Origin: Paenibacillus andongensis
GTDB lineage: Bacteria > Bacillota > Bacilli > Paenibacillales > NBRC-103111
NCBI RefSeq assembly: GCF_025369935.1
Contig: NZ_CP104467.1
Coordinates: 197,501-261,500 of the forward strand
Length of the DNA: 64,000 nt
Direction of reading: 5' to 3'
How positions within the stretch are numbered: position 1 is the first letter of the stretch; every line of letters starts with the position of its first letter. The notes under the pieces were generated by a model, which worked only from the letters and a program-made list of their open reading frames with translations, was not told the DNA's origin and did no database searches. Below are positions 31,185 to 40,938 of this stretch, piece by piece. A program made the translations under genes and the position numbers.

Positions 31185-34100
31185 TTGCAAGCTTTAATTC
31201 AAGCTTTTTCTACGGATAGCGACTTTCAAACGATCGTGACAGGCCTCAGGTCCGATATGAAAGAGCAGCTCGTTGCCGGACTTACCGGTTCCTCCAGGCA
31301 AGTCATGATTGCCACTCTTGCCCGTGAGTTAGAGCGTCCGTTGTTCATTGTTACTCACAATATGTTCGCCGCTCAGAAAATAGCGGAGGATTTACTAGAA
31401 TGTCTATCACCTGGTAAAGTGCTGCTCTACCCATCTCAAGAGCTTTTGACGACAGAAGAAGCGGCTTCCAGCCCTGAGATGCTAGCGCAGCGTATTGACG
31501 TTCTCACCAAGCTTGCTGGCGGCTTCCGTGGAGTTGTTATTGCCCCTTTTGCTGGTGTGCGACGACTGCTTCCGCTTAAGCAAGTATTCGAAGAAGCCCG
31601 CGTTACGGTCAACGTAGGGGATACTGTGCAGTTGGATGAGCTCCTAGCTACTTTATCCAGTCTGGGTTACGAGCGTGTGGAGCGGGTTGAGACCAAAGGT
31701 GAAATGAGTGTACGCGGCGGAATTCTGGATTTATTCCCACTAACGTCAGAGAACGCCATTCGGATTGAGTTGTTCGATGTCGAAGTCGACTCTATTCGTA
31801 CTTTCGATGTAAGTGACCAACGTTCAATTGATAAATTAAACGCAATCACGATTCCTCCGTGTCGCGAGATTCAAGCGGATAGAAAGCGGTTACAATCGGC
31901 CGCCCAGCATGCCTATGAGCTGCTTCAAGATCAGTTGGAGAAAATGACGGACCGATCAGCCAAAGACAAGCTGCTCGAAGGCATCGGACATGATATTGAA
32001 CTGCTTCGTGAAGGGCAGACGTTCCCTGGTATTTATAAATATATTTCGCTTTTATATACGGAAAGACAGACCCTCATGGACTACATGCCTAAGGATACTG
32101 TGCTGATCATCGACGAACCGGCTCGATTGCTGGAGACAGCAAAGCAGCTAGAACGCGACGAGGCAGAGTGGATGATGCATGCGCTGACAGAGGGGAAGAG
32201 CTTGCCGGCTTTTGTGCTGTCCAAATCGTATGAATCTCTGCTGCATCGCAGGCCTTTCCCGACCTTATATGTATCGTTATTTCTACGACAAGTGGCAGGA
32301 ATTCAACCGCAAAATATCGTAAACTTCGTTTGCCGCGTCATGCAAAACTTCCACGGTCAAATGAATCTCCTCAAAGCGGAGATGGAACGCTGGAAGAAAA
32401 ATGGAAGCAATGTCATTTTGCTGGCTAATGGAGAGGACCGCGCTGAACGTGTTCGTCGGGTGCTGCAGGACTACCAAATTGACGTTCCCGAAATCGTAGA
32501 TGGCAATCTGCAAACTGGGTTTGAAATGCCTTCGATTCATTTGGTTGTTATCACGGAAGGCGAAATTTTCACACAGAAACAGCGTAAAGCGCGTAAGGTT
32601 GAGAAGAAGCTGGAGAACGCTGAGCGAATCAAAAGCTATCAAGAGCTTAAGGTCGGCGACTACGTTGTACACGTGAATCATGGGATCGGGAAGTATGTTG
32701 GGATCGGAACATTGGAAGTTGGCGGTATTCATAAGGATTACCTCCACATCATGTACGCTGGCGGCGATAAGCTGTCTGTACCGATTGACCAGATTGATTT
32801 GATTCAGAAATATGTAGGTTCTGAAGAGAAGGAACCGAAGGTTTATAAGCTCGGAGGCGCTGACTGGGCTAGAGTGAAGAGCAAGGCGCGGGCATCTGTT
32901 AAGGATATTGCCGATGAGCTGATCAAGCTCTATGCAGAGCGCCAAGCTGCAACTGGCTACGGATTCAGTAAAGACAGCTCTTATCAAAATGAATTCGAAG
33001 CGATGTTCCCTTACGATGAAACGCGGGATCAGCTTCGCGCGATCGAAGAAATTAAGGGGGACATGGAGAAAGCGCGTCCGATGGACCGTTTGCTCTGCGG
33101 CGACGTAGGCTACGGGAAGACGGAAGTTGCGGTACGCGCGGCCTTCAAGGCAGCGATTGACGGCAAACAGGTTGCTGTTTTGGTGCCGACGACGATTTTG
33201 GCTCAGCAGCATTACGAGACGTTCCGTGAGCGGTTCTCAGGCTATCCTTTTAATGTAAAAGTGTTAAGTCGTTTCCGCTCCAAGAAGGAGCAGACCGAAG
33301 TAATGAAAGGTGTCAAGAAAGGGACCGTTGACGTCGTTATTGGTACCCACCGCCTATTATCGCAGGACGTGCAGTTTAAAGATCTTGGACTCCTTATCGT
33401 CGATGAGGAGCAGCGTTTTGGCGTGTCCCACAAAGAGAAGCTGAAACGGCTCAAGACGAATGTGGACGTGCTCACACTGACGGCAACACCGATTCCGAGG
33501 ACGTTACACATGTCCATGTTAGGTGTTCGTGATTTATCGGTCATCGAGACTCCGCCGGAAAATAGGTTCCCTGTCCAAACCTATGTGGTCGAGTACGGGC
33601 CAACGCTGGTTCGAGAGGCGATTGAGCGGGAATTAGCGCGTGAAGGTCAAGTGTATTATTTATATAACCGTGTACAAGGTATCACTCAGATCGCTGATCA
33701 AATTTCCATGATGATTCCGGATGCTCGCGTTACCGTGGCACATGGACAAATGGGCGAGCAGGAGCTGGAGAAGACGATCCTTGATTTCCTCGATGGCGAA
33801 TACGATGTGCTAGTAAGCACGAGTATTATCGAGACGGGTGTCGATATTCCGAATGTTAACACACTGATTGTTCACGATGCGGATAAAATGGGGCTGTCCC
33901 AGCTGTATCAGCTGCGTGGACGAGTAGGACGATCTAATCGCGTAGCGTATGCTTACTTCACGTATCAACGGGATAAAGTGCTTACGGAAGTGGCGGAGAA
34001 ACGCCTCCAAGCGATTAAAGAGTTTACAGAACTTGGATCAGGCTTTAAAATTGCGATGAGGGATTTATCGATTCGTGGCGCTGGCAACTTGCTTGGCGCT

Positions 34101-34706
34101 GAGCAGCATGGTTTCATTGCATCTGTCGGATTTGATTTGTACTCCCAAATGCTAGCGGAAGAAATTGCAAAGCTGAAACTAGAAATAGATGGGGAAGCCG
34201 TCATTCCAGAGCCGGAATGGAATACTTCCATCGATATACAATTGGATGCGTATTTACCATCCGACTACATCTACGACAGCATGCAAAAAATCGAAATTTA
34301 CAAAAAAGTGGCCGCCATTCGAACGTTGGAAGAAGCCGCGGATCTGCATGATGAGCTAGTTGATCGCTTCGGTGATCTGCCGCAGGCCGTGTTCAACTTA
34401 CTGTCAGTGGCTCGTTTGAAAGCATACGGTTCGGAGTACCGGATTGAAACGATCAGCCAAAAAGGGGATGATTACCTAATCAAGGTGCATATTGACCAGA
34501 ATGGCAGGCTGGAAGGGCAGAAGCTTATTGCATTGTCCAAAGGCTTTGATGGTCGTATCAAGTTGAACGCGGACCCGCAGCTTCATATCGTTATTCGATG
34601 TAAAGGCATGAAACCAGAAGCTTCCATCGAATTGGTGGAGAAGTTTCTGGTACAATATAAGGATGTTCTGAAAACGAAAGGGGAATTACAGGATGTTGCC
34701 AAATGA
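31185..34706 (+). CDS. mfd: Transcription-repair coupling factor Mfd
   Basis: 1173 residues. From the N-terminus: UvrB-like domains, the CarD-like RNA polymerase interaction domain (YQELKVGDYVVHVNHGIGKYVG), then the RecG-like translocase with Walker A GDVGYGKTEVA, DEEQ box in LLIVDEEQRFG, TATPIPRTLHMS and QLRGRVGRS, then the TRCF domain. It removes stalled polymerase and recruits UvrA. Start is TTG 31185 ten bases after GAGGGGAG. Length is usual. Confidence 0.97.
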   Translation: MQALIQAFSTDSDFQTIVTGLRSDMKEQLVAGLTGSSRQVMIATLARELERPLFIVTHNMFAAQKIAEDLLECLSPGKVLLYPSQELLTTEEAASSPEMLAQRIDVLTKLAGGFRGVVIAPFAGVRRLLPLKQVFEEARVTVNVGDTVQLDELLATLSSLGYERVERVETKGEMSVRGGILDLFPLTSENAIRIELFDVEVDSIRTFDVSDQRSIDKLNAITIPPCREIQADRKRLQSAAQHAYELLQDQLEKMTDRSAKDKLLEGIGHDIELLREGQTFPGIYKYISLLYTERQTLMDYMPKDTVLIIDEPARLLETAKQLERDEAEWMMHALTEGKSLPAFVLSKSYESLLHRRPFPTLYVSLFLRQVAGIQPQNIVNFVCRVMQNFHGQMNLLKAEMERWKKNGSNVILLANGEDRAERVRRVLQDYQIDVPEIVDGNLQTGFEMPSIHLVVITEGEIFTQKQRKARKVEKKLENAERIKSYQELKVGDYVVHVNHGIGKYVGIGTLEVGGIHKDYLHIMYAGGDKLSVPIDQIDLIQKYVGSEEKEPKVYKLGGADWARVKSKARASVKDIADELIKLYAERQAATGYGFSKDSSYQNEFEAMFPYDETRDQLRAIEEIKGDMEKARPMDRLLCGDVGYGKTEVAVRAAFKAAIDGKQVAVLVPTTILAQQHYETFRERFSGYPFNVKVLSRFRSKKEQTEVMKGVKKGTVDVVIGTHRLLSQDVQFKDLGLLIVDEEQRFGVSHKEKLKRLKTNVDVLTLTATPIPRTLHMSMLGVRDLSVIETPPENRFPVQTYVVEYGPTLVREAIERELAREGQVYYLYNRVQGITQIADQISMMIPDARVTVAHGQMGEQELEKTILDFLDGEYDVLVSTSIIETGVDIPNVNTLIVHDADKMGLSQLYQLRGRVGRSNRVAYAYFTYQRDKVLTEVAEKRLQAIKEFTELGSGFKIAMRDLSIRGAGNLLGAEQHGFIASVGFDLYSQMLAEEIAKLKLEIDGEAVIPEPEWNTSIDIQLDAYLPSDYIYDSMQKIEIYKKVAAIRTLEEAADLHDELVDRFGDLPQAVFNLLSVARLKAYGSEYRIETISQKGDDYLIKVHIDQNGRLEGQKLIALSKGFDGRIKLNADPQLHIVIRCKGMKPEASIELVEKFLVQYKDVLKTKGELQDVAK

Positions 34707-35808
34707 TACTAATACACAACGACGTTTTTCGAGAAAATGGATTTTAAGCATGGTAGCATTGCTCCTTGCATTTTCAGTCTTAAGCGCATGTGGAAGTAAA
34801 AAGGAAGGTGCAGCGACGGCTTCACCTTCAACTTCACCTTCTGCTACTGCAGCAACTGCCGGTAATCCGAGTGATGTGATTGCTACGTATAAAGAGGGCG
34901 GTAAAATTACACGCGGAGAGTTTAACTCTTTCATCAGTGTGAACAAAATGTTCTCACCGCAGCTGGCGCAATTCATGACAGACCCAGCTTTTCAACAAGA
35001 TATGTTGAAGCAAATGGTAACTTTCCGTGTGCTGTCGGCTAAAGCGGATGATAAAGTGAAAGCTGATGCTGACAAACAAGTGACAGAACAAATGAAAGCC
35101 ATCACGGATTACTTCGGTAAGCAAGAAGGCGGAATGGACAAGCAGTTAAAAGACAATGGTATCGAGCTTAAAGATATCGAGTCATTAATGAAAATGAGCT
35201 TCTATACGATGGGCAGCATGGAGAGCAAAATCACTGATCAAGCTGTTCAGGATGCCTACAAAGAACAAGCAGCTACTCATGCTTTTGATATTGCAACAGT
35301 TAGCCACATTCTGATCTCCTTGAAGGATGCGGCTACACAAAAAGATTTACGTACTAAAGATGAAGCTTTGGCAAGAGCCAAAGAAGTGAAAGGGAAACTG
35401 GATAAAGGCGGCGATTTCGCAGCACTTGCGAAAGAATATTCCGACGATCCAGGCTCCAAAGATGCTGGCGGTACGTATAAAGATGCAGACATCAATCAAT
35501 GGGTGCCTGAATTCAAGCAAGCAGCTAGTACGCTTCCTTTGAACACAATCAGTGATCCGGTTGAATCCTCTTTTGGTTACCACGTGATGAAAGTAGAGTC
35601 CAGAAGCACGAAGCCACTGGATGATACGCTCAAAACACAAATCAAATCTCAGCTTGCGGAGAAATCCCTGTCTGAATTTGCGGAGAAAGAATATCCGAAC
35701 TTGATTCAAACCAACAATCTGCCGAAACCGGAAGCGAGCCCAGCTCCAGCATCAAGTCCTGCTGCAAGTCCGGCAGCAAGCCCGGCGGCTAGTCCAGCTG
35801 CAAAGTAA
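34693..35808 (+). CDS. PrsA-like peptidyl-prolyl isomerase lipoprotein
   Basis: 371 residues. A type II signal peptide ends in the lipobox LSAC (Cys near residue 33). A SurA/PrsA-type N-domain and a parvulin PPIase domain follow (VSHILISLKD ... FAALAKEYSDDPGSKDAGG ... FGYHVMKVESR). The tail is SPAASP repeats. It should fold exported proteins outside the membrane. The gene overlaps the mfd end by 14 bp, so it is translationally coupled. In B. subtilis spoVT comes directly after mfd. Confidence 0.9.
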   Translation: MLPNDTNTQRRFSRKWILSMVALLLAFSVLSACGSKKEGAATASPSTSPSATAATAGNPSDVIATYKEGGKITRGEFNSFISVNKMFSPQLAQFMTDPAFQQDMLKQMVTFRVLSAKADDKVKADADKQVTEQMKAITDYFGKQEGGMDKQLKDNGIELKDIESLMKMSFYTMGSMESKITDQAVQDAYKEQAATHAFDIATVSHILISLKDAATQKDLRTKDEALARAKEVKGKLDKGGDFAALAKEYSDDPGSKDAGGTYKDADINQWVPEFKQAASTLPLNTISDPVESSFGYHVMKVESRSTKPLDDTLKTQIKSQLAEKSLSEFAEKEYPNLIQTNNLPKPEASPAPASSPAASPAASPAASPAAK

Positions 35809-35815
35809 GAACTTA

Positions 35816-35850
35816 CCAGGATGTCCGATAACGGGCATCCTGTTTTTATT
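35816..35850 (+). terminator. Terminator after the PrsA-like gene
   Basis: AGGATGTCCG-ATAA-CGGGCATCCT, one G-T pair, then GTTTTTA. It closes the mfd message. The region 35851-36051 to spoVT shows no further gene. Confidence 0.85.
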
Positions 35851-36051
35851 TGTTATTTTTGGACATGATAATCGCAGCAGGATGCAAAGCTAAATAAAGT
35901 AAATTCCGAAGAAAAGCGTCTGCATAGAAGAATGGGAAGTGAAGAATACTATGGATAGAATTCGAGTTCCCACCAAATCCCGATCTAGCATACAAGATTT
36001 CATGCTCCTGTCGTATCTAATTACTGAGCGGAAAGTGAGGCATCTAGAGGT

Positions 36052-36594
36052 ATGAAAGCAACTGGAATTGTCCGTCGGATAGATGATTTAGGGAGAGTTG
36101 TGATTCCCAAGGAAATACGACGCACACTACGCATTCGCGAAGGTGACCCTTTGGAAATTTTCGTGGATCGAGATGGTGAAGTGATTCTTAAGAAGTATTC
36201 ACCTATTGGTGAACTTGGTGATTTTGCCAAGGAGTATGCAGAATCATTATTTGAAAGCACAAGTCATGTGGCCCTGATCTCAGATCGAGACAACATTATT
36301 GCGATGGCTGGGGGGTCCAAGAAAGACTATTTCGAAAAGTCGGTTGGATCGATTGTTGAATCCTGTATGGAAAATCGTAAAGCAATCCTGGAAAGCGGCA
36401 GTGGACAATTTGAGCTTATTAAGGATACCAATGAAACGTTTTCTTCATTCGTGGCTGCTCCGATCGTAGCCGGCGGTGACCCTATTGGATGTGTCATTTT
36501 GCTCTCCAAAGATGAGAATGTGAAAATGGGGAATATGGAAGTTAAGATGGTGGAGACAGCGGCTGGATTTTTGGCAAAGCAGATGGAGCAATGA
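36052..36594 (+). CDS. spoVT: Stage V sporulation protein T
   Basis: 180 residues. N-terminal AbrB-like swapped hairpin (MKATGIVRRIDDLGRVVIPKEIRRTL) and C-terminal GAF domain. SpoVT tunes sigma-G dependent genes in the forespore. It is a paralogue of the AbrB at 12098-12352, but with a sensor domain in place of the cysteine knuckle. ATG 36052 follows GAGG at a short distance. Confidence 0.96.
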   Translation: MKATGIVRRIDDLGRVVIPKEIRRTLRIREGDPLEIFVDRDGEVILKKYSPIGELGDFAKEYAESLFESTSHVALISDRDNIIAMAGGSKKDYFEKSVGSIVESCMENRKAILESGSGQFELIKDTNETFSSFVAAPIVAGGDPIGCVILLSKDENVKMGNMEVKMVETAAGFLAKQMEQ

Positions 36595-36610
36595 AAGAAA
36601 AATAAGACAT

Positions 36611-36662
36611 AAAGGCTTCCTTACCGAGATGCCCCGCATCTGTAAGTGAAGCTTTTTTTGTC
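36611..36662 (+). terminator. spoVT terminator
   Basis: Long hairpin AAGGCTTC-TTAC-AGATG / GCATCT-TAAG-GAAGC followed by seven T residues. Confidence 0.85.
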
Positions 36663-36725
36663 TGCCATGACGGATTTCGTTATAATATGTCTATATGTAT
36701 GAAGTCAGGGTAGAGGAGAAGTAGG

Positions 36726-38618
36726 ATGGGGGACGACGACAAGGGGCATCAAGGTCATAAAGAGGAGCTCCAGAGGAATGTCGGTAAACAGGGTGCCAAG
36801 CTGTTAAGAGGTGCTGCTCTACTTGGGGCTGCCGCGATTCTCTCTAAACTATTGGGAACACTGCAGAAGATTCCGCTGCAAAATGTTGCCGGTGATACGG
36901 CTTTTGGTATTTATAATGCGGTTTATCCGCTCTATATTCTGATTTTGTTTGCGGCTACTGCCGGATTTCCGGTTGCTGTATCCAAGTTCGTAGCCGAGCG
37001 AGCGATGGAAGGTGATCATCAAGGGGCTAGACGTATTGTCCATGTCTCTACAGCGATATTAATGGGCACGGGTTTTGTCGTGTTTGTTCTGTTGTACTTT
37101 GGAGCTAGTGAGATTGCCAGCTGGATTGGCATTAGCCAGACAGAAAAGGCGATCCGAAGTGTATCCTTCGCGCTGCTGCTATCCCCGATGCTTGCGGTCC
37201 TGCGCGGTTATTTTCAAGGGTATCAAAATATGGTGCCGACGGCTGTTTCACAAGTGATTGAGCAGCTTATAAGAGTGATCACCATGGTAGCACTGCTGCT
37301 CTATATGGTGGCATTAGCTTATGACGAGGAGTGGATTGCTGCAGGGGCTACGTTTGGCTCTGTGACAGGTGCTGCGGCTGGGCTATTGGTGATGTATGTT
37401 TATTGGCGGAAGGCGATGAGACGGGAGCGGGAGTCTGGAGAGAATGAGGATGACCGGAGGCAGTCTGGGGATGTAGAGGGACGAGGGCAGGGAGCAAAGA
37501 GTGAAGATGACTGGAGGCAGTTTAAGGATACAGAGGGACAGAGACAGGATGTAATGAGTGAAGGTCATAGGCTGCTGTCGAAGGTGCGAAATTGGCAGGT
37601 GCCAGATGATGGAAATCGAAAGGAAGATGTTTTGCCGCGCAAAGAGCTCTCCTCCTGGGAGTGGGCAAAACGCATTACGGCTTATGCGATTCCCGTTTGT
37701 TTGGGTGCCATCGTGGTTCCACTGCTCACGCTTGTCGACACGTTTACCATGCCGCGTCTTCTCGAGACTGCGCAAGGGAGCGAGGGGGAGGCTATGCGGC
37801 AGTTCGGGCTTTATAACCGAGGGCTTCCTCTCGTTCAGCTTGTTGTCATGATTGCTTCCTCTATGTCCGCTGTGCTAGTTCCTGCTCTTGCAGAAGCCAA
37901 GGCAAGAAGACAGGACGATCTTATCCGCTTTAGGGCTGAGATGGCGATAAGGCTCTCCTGGCTCATCGGGCTCGGAGCCTCGTTCGGACTTGCCTTTGCA
38001 GCTGTGCCTATTAACGTGATGTTATACAAAAGCGATGAGGCCAGCTGGACGATGGCCGTGCTTGCCTTCACGGCCTTGTTTAGTACGCTGAACGCAGTCT
38101 CGGCCAGCGTTCTCCAGGGCGCCGGCGCGATCCGCACGCCGGTGAAGGCCCTGCTCGTTGCCATCGTGCTGAAAGCACTCGGCAACGTGGTGTTGATGCC
38201 CCGCTGGGGCATCGACGGCGCCGCGCTCAGCGCGGTGATCGCCTATGCCGCTGCGGCGGGGCTGAATCTGGTGCAGCTGCGCCGCTGCACCGGGGCGCGC
38301 TTCGCGCTGCGGCCGTACGCCGTCAGTCCCACGCTTGCCGTGGGGCTGATGGGCGGCTGCCTCGCAGCGCTGCAGCTGTTGGCCATGCCTGCTGCGGCGG
38401 CATGGCACGTGCCTGAGCGATTGAGCGCTAGCGCAATCGCCTTGGTATGCGTAGTCGGCGGCGCAGCCGTCTACGCGCTGGCGCTGCTGCGCAGCGGCAG
38501 CATCAGCCACGAGGAGCTGCGGCTGATGCCGGAGCTGGACCGGAAGCTGGCGCCGGTCCTGGCGAAGCTAGGGGCGGCTAAGACATCCGCCGCCCCCCGC
38601 CCTCGCGACCATGGCTAA
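36726..38618 (+). CDS. yabM: YabM/SpoVB-like lipid flippase (MATE/MOP superfamily)
   Basis: 630 residues with about 14 membrane helices, beginning (after a polar N-terminus) LLRGAALLGAAAILSKLLGTLQKIPLQN. The family flips polysaccharide or peptidoglycan precursors; B. subtilis YabM is the positional counterpart, about 100 residues shorter. A charged insert of roughly 90 residues lies in the cytosolic loop after helix 6 (residues 232-320) and includes two 19-residue tandem repeats. From about 38,090 on the DNA is far richer in G+C than the first half. Confidence 0.88.
   Translation: MGDDDKGHQGHKEELQRNVGKQGAKLLRGAALLGAAAILSKLLGTLQKIPLQNVAGDTAFGIYNAVYPLYILILFAATAGFPVAVSKFVAERAMEGDHQGARRIVHVSTAILMGTGFVVFVLLYFGASEIASWIGISQTEKAIRSVSFALLLSPMLAVLRGYFQGYQNMVPTAVSQVIEQLIRVITMVALLLYMVALAYDEEWIAAGATFGSVTGAAAGLLVMYVYWRKAMRRERESGENEDDRRQSGDVEGRGQGAKSEDDWRQFKDTEGQRQDVMSEGHRLLSKVRNWQVPDDGNRKEDVLPRKELSSWEWAKRITAYAIPVCLGAIVVPLLTLVDTFTMPRLLETAQGSEGEAMRQFGLYNRGLPLVQLVVMIASSMSAVLVPALAEAKARRQDDLIRFRAEMAIRLSWLIGLGASFGLAFAAVPINVMLYKSDEASWTMAVLAFTALFSTLNAVSASVLQGAGAIRTPVKALLVAIVLKALGNVVLMPRWGIDGAALSAVIAYAAAAGLNLVQLRRCTGARFALRPYAVSPTLAVGLMGGCLAALQLLAMPAAAAWHVPERLSASAIALVCVVGGAAVYALALLRSGSISHEELRLMPELDRKLAPVLAKLGAAKTSAAPRPRDHG
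37446..37559 (+). repeat. 57-bp tandem repeat inside yabM
   Basis: Two in-frame copies (37446-37502 and 37503-37559), each 19 codons: E-D-D-x-R-Q ... D-x-E-G at matching places, with most DNA positions the same. A third, decayed copy may start at 37560 (GAAGGTCATAGG). The repeats encode a hydrophilic loop. Confidence 0.85.
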
Positions 38619-38650
38619 TGGCTTCTTATTAGGTTAATAAGCTCTAATAA

Positions 38651-38838
38651 GCTGCAAAAACTGCAGTAAAATCAACGCTACTTCGTAGTTTTTCGTCAAT
38701 TTGCTGCATTTCCTACAGTTAAATGTCATCCAAACAGCCGAATCAGCTGATTTCCTTTAAATTAGCTGCACATTATACAGTAAAACTCGCTAGATAGTGC
38801 TTCTGAGCTCGAATTACCTGCACTTTCTGCAGCAAGCG
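38651..38838. repeat. Dyad array C (four units, 52/62/52 bp spacing)
   Basis: Four units start at 38651, 38703, 38765 and 38817: GCTGCAAAAACTGCAGTAAA, GCTGCATTTCCTACAGTTAA, GCTGCACATTATACAGTAAA and CCTGCACTTTCTGCAGCAAG. In every unit the CAG lies 13 bases after the first base, and spacings are 52, 62 and 52. The array fills most of the 355-bp gap between yabM and mazG; the remainder (38839-38973) shows only the mazG ribosome binding site AGGAGG. Confidence 0.75.
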
Positions 38839-38973
38839 TCAGTAGGATGGGGAACAGGTGTTGTAACTCTGGATAGGGTTCTGAGCTCGCGCCGATTAGT
38901 ATAGAAATTTTTGCATTATCTATAGTCCCATCGTTACATAGCAGTTAACCAACAATCAGGAGGTGTTTCCTAC

Positions 38974-40500
38974 ATGTCAACAACGAACCCGCAAATAACC
39001 GTCCTCGGACTCGGCACGGGGGACGAAGACCAGCTCACACTAGGTGTCTGGAAAAAGCTGCAGCTGGCTGCCAAGGAGCAAGCTGATCTATACCTGCGAA
39101 CGCTAGATCATCCTATGGTTCAGATGCTGGATACGAATCAGATTCCTTACCAAACGTTCGACGAGAATTACCTAGCGCATCAAACCTTTGAACAAGTGTA
39201 CGAATCGATCGCAGAGGCGCTCATCCAATCCGCCAAGACGCAATCTTCCGAGGTTATTTATGCAGTGCCAGGCCATCCGATGGTGGCGGAATATACGGTA
39301 CAGCTTCTGAAACAACGTTGCCCATCCGAGGGCATCTCGCTCCAAATCATCGGTGGGGAGAGCTTTCTGGATCAAGCGTTTCTACGTTTTGGTTTTGACC
39401 CGATTGATGGCTTTCAATTGCTTGACGCGACCAGCCTGAGCCGTTATACGCTTAATCCGCAGCTTCATACGGTTATTGGACAAGTGTATGATAGCCTTAC
39501 GGCATCGGATCTTAAGATCAGCCTTATGGAGGCTTACCCTGATGATTATCGTGTCGTTGTCGGTCATTCCTTAGGTGTAACGGGCGAGGAGCAAATGATC
39601 GAAGTGCCTCTACATGAGTTGGATCATGTCAAAGGTTACGGCAATTTGTCTCTCGTTTGGGTGCCGCGGAGCGAGCAGGATGAGCTGTATTACCGCACTT
39701 TTGGCCGATTGCATGAAATTGTTCAAATCCTGCGCAGCCCGGAAGGCTGCCCTTGGGATCGTGAGCAAACGCATGCCAGTCTGCGCAAAAATCTTATCGA
39801 GGAAGCGTACGAGGTTCTTGAAACGATAGATGAGGACGATCCGGAGCACATGTGTGAGGAGCTCGGTGATTTGCTTTTACAAGTGATGCTGCATGCGCAG
39901 ATGGAAGAGGAAATTGGCACGTTCACCGTGTATGATGTCATCGCCACGTTGAATGAGAAACTCATCCGCCGTCACCCCCATGTATTCGGTGAGAACAAGG
40001 CTGAGGATGCAGACGAAGCTCTCGTGAACTGGAATGCCATGAAGACGGAGGAGAAGCGTAAGAAGGGCATTGACGTTACGAAGCAATCCGTTCTGGACGG
40101 AGTGCCACGCGAGCTGCCAGGCCTCATGAAGGCGCTGAAGCTTCAGAAGAAGGCCGCTACAGTTGGTTTTGATTGGTCAGAGCTGGATGATGTCCTGAAT
40201 AAGGTGGATGAAGAGTTAACTGAGCTTCGCGAAGCCATCGCTAATCCATCCGAAGCAGGGGCTCAAGATCGGCTCGAGGAGCTGGGCGACGTTCTTTTCT
40301 CTATCGTCAATGTTGCTAGATTCTTGAAGGTTGATCCAGAAGAGGCGATTGCGCACACGAACCGCAAATTCGTTAAGAGATTTTCGTATATCGAAGATCA
40401 ATTACGTTTAAAAGGGCTTTCTTTTGAACAAACTGAATTATCAGAGATGGAAAATTTATGGCAGGAAGCAAAAAAAGTTGCAAAACTTGGCCAGCATTAG
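38974..40500 (+). CDS. mazG: YabN: tetrapyrrole-methylase-like and MazG pyrophosphohydrolase fusion
   Basis: 508 residues. Residues 1-230 are a tetrapyrrole (corrin/porphyrin) methylase-like domain (ITVLGLGTGDEDQLTLG). The rest holds two MazG domains: GCPWDREQTHASLRKNLIEEAYEVLE...EELGDLLLQ and VDEELTELREAI...EELGDVLFSIVNVAR, with the acidic EExxE/ExxD metal residues. MazG hydrolyses NTPs, including aberrant ones. ATG 38974 follows AGGAGG. Domain order is as in B. subtilis YabN. Confidence 0.95.
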   Translation: MSTTNPQITVLGLGTGDEDQLTLGVWKKLQLAAKEQADLYLRTLDHPMVQMLDTNQIPYQTFDENYLAHQTFEQVYESIAEALIQSAKTQSSEVIYAVPGHPMVAEYTVQLLKQRCPSEGISLQIIGGESFLDQAFLRFGFDPIDGFQLLDATSLSRYTLNPQLHTVIGQVYDSLTASDLKISLMEAYPDDYRVVVGHSLGVTGEEQMIEVPLHELDHVKGYGNLSLVWVPRSEQDELYYRTFGRLHEIVQILRSPEGCPWDREQTHASLRKNLIEEAYEVLETIDEDDPEHMCEELGDLLLQVMLHAQMEEEIGTFTVYDVIATLNEKLIRRHPHVFGENKAEDADEALVNWNAMKTEEKRKKGIDVTKQSVLDGVPRELPGLMKALKLQKKAATVGFDWSELDDVLNKVDEELTELREAIANPSEAGAQDRLEELGDVLFSIVNVARFLKVDPEEAIAHTNRKFVKRFSYIEDQLRLKGLSFEQTELSEMENLWQEAKKVAKLGQH

Positions 40501-40665
40501 AAGGATTTTGCCGAAAAAAGCAGAATACTAAGTTTGGTGTAAGGTTGAATATGGAAATCTAATATAGGGATCTTTGAACAATAGTTTAAAGTCTCTCAGC
40601 TTTGCAAAATGGGTACATAATAGAAGACTAGATCTTCAAACATTTTTGGGAGGTAAGTAAACCAC

Positions 40666-40938
40666 ATGAACAAAACAGATTTGATCAACAACATTGCAGA
40701 AAAAAGCGGACTTACTAAGAAAGACGTTGAAGTCGTACTTAACGGATTCCTTGGTGAAGTAACGGACGCTCTTTCATCCGGAGATAAAGTTCAACTAATC
40801 GGTTTCGGAACATTCGAAACTCGCAAACGCTCTGGTCGTACAGGCCGTAACCCACAAACAGGAAACCCAATCGTGATCGCGGAATCCAATGTTCCTGCAT
40901 TCAAAGCGGGTAACAAGCTTAAAGACGCTGTAAAATAA
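40666..40938 (+). CDS. hup: Nucleoid protein HU
   Basis: 90 residues, MNKTDLINNIAEKSGLTKKD ... FGTFETRKRSGRTGRNPQTG ... KAGNKLKDAVK, a full HU sequence. HU bends and compacts DNA; it is usually essential in Bacillota. In B. subtilis hbs lies elsewhere, between spoIVA and folE; here the gene sits between mazG and rqcP and overlaps rqcP by one base (TAATG). Confidence 0.97.
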   Translation: MNKTDLINNIAEKSGLTKKDVEVVLNGFLGEVTDALSSGDKVQLIGFGTFETRKRSGRTGRNPQTGNPIVIAESNVPAFKAGNKLKDAVK

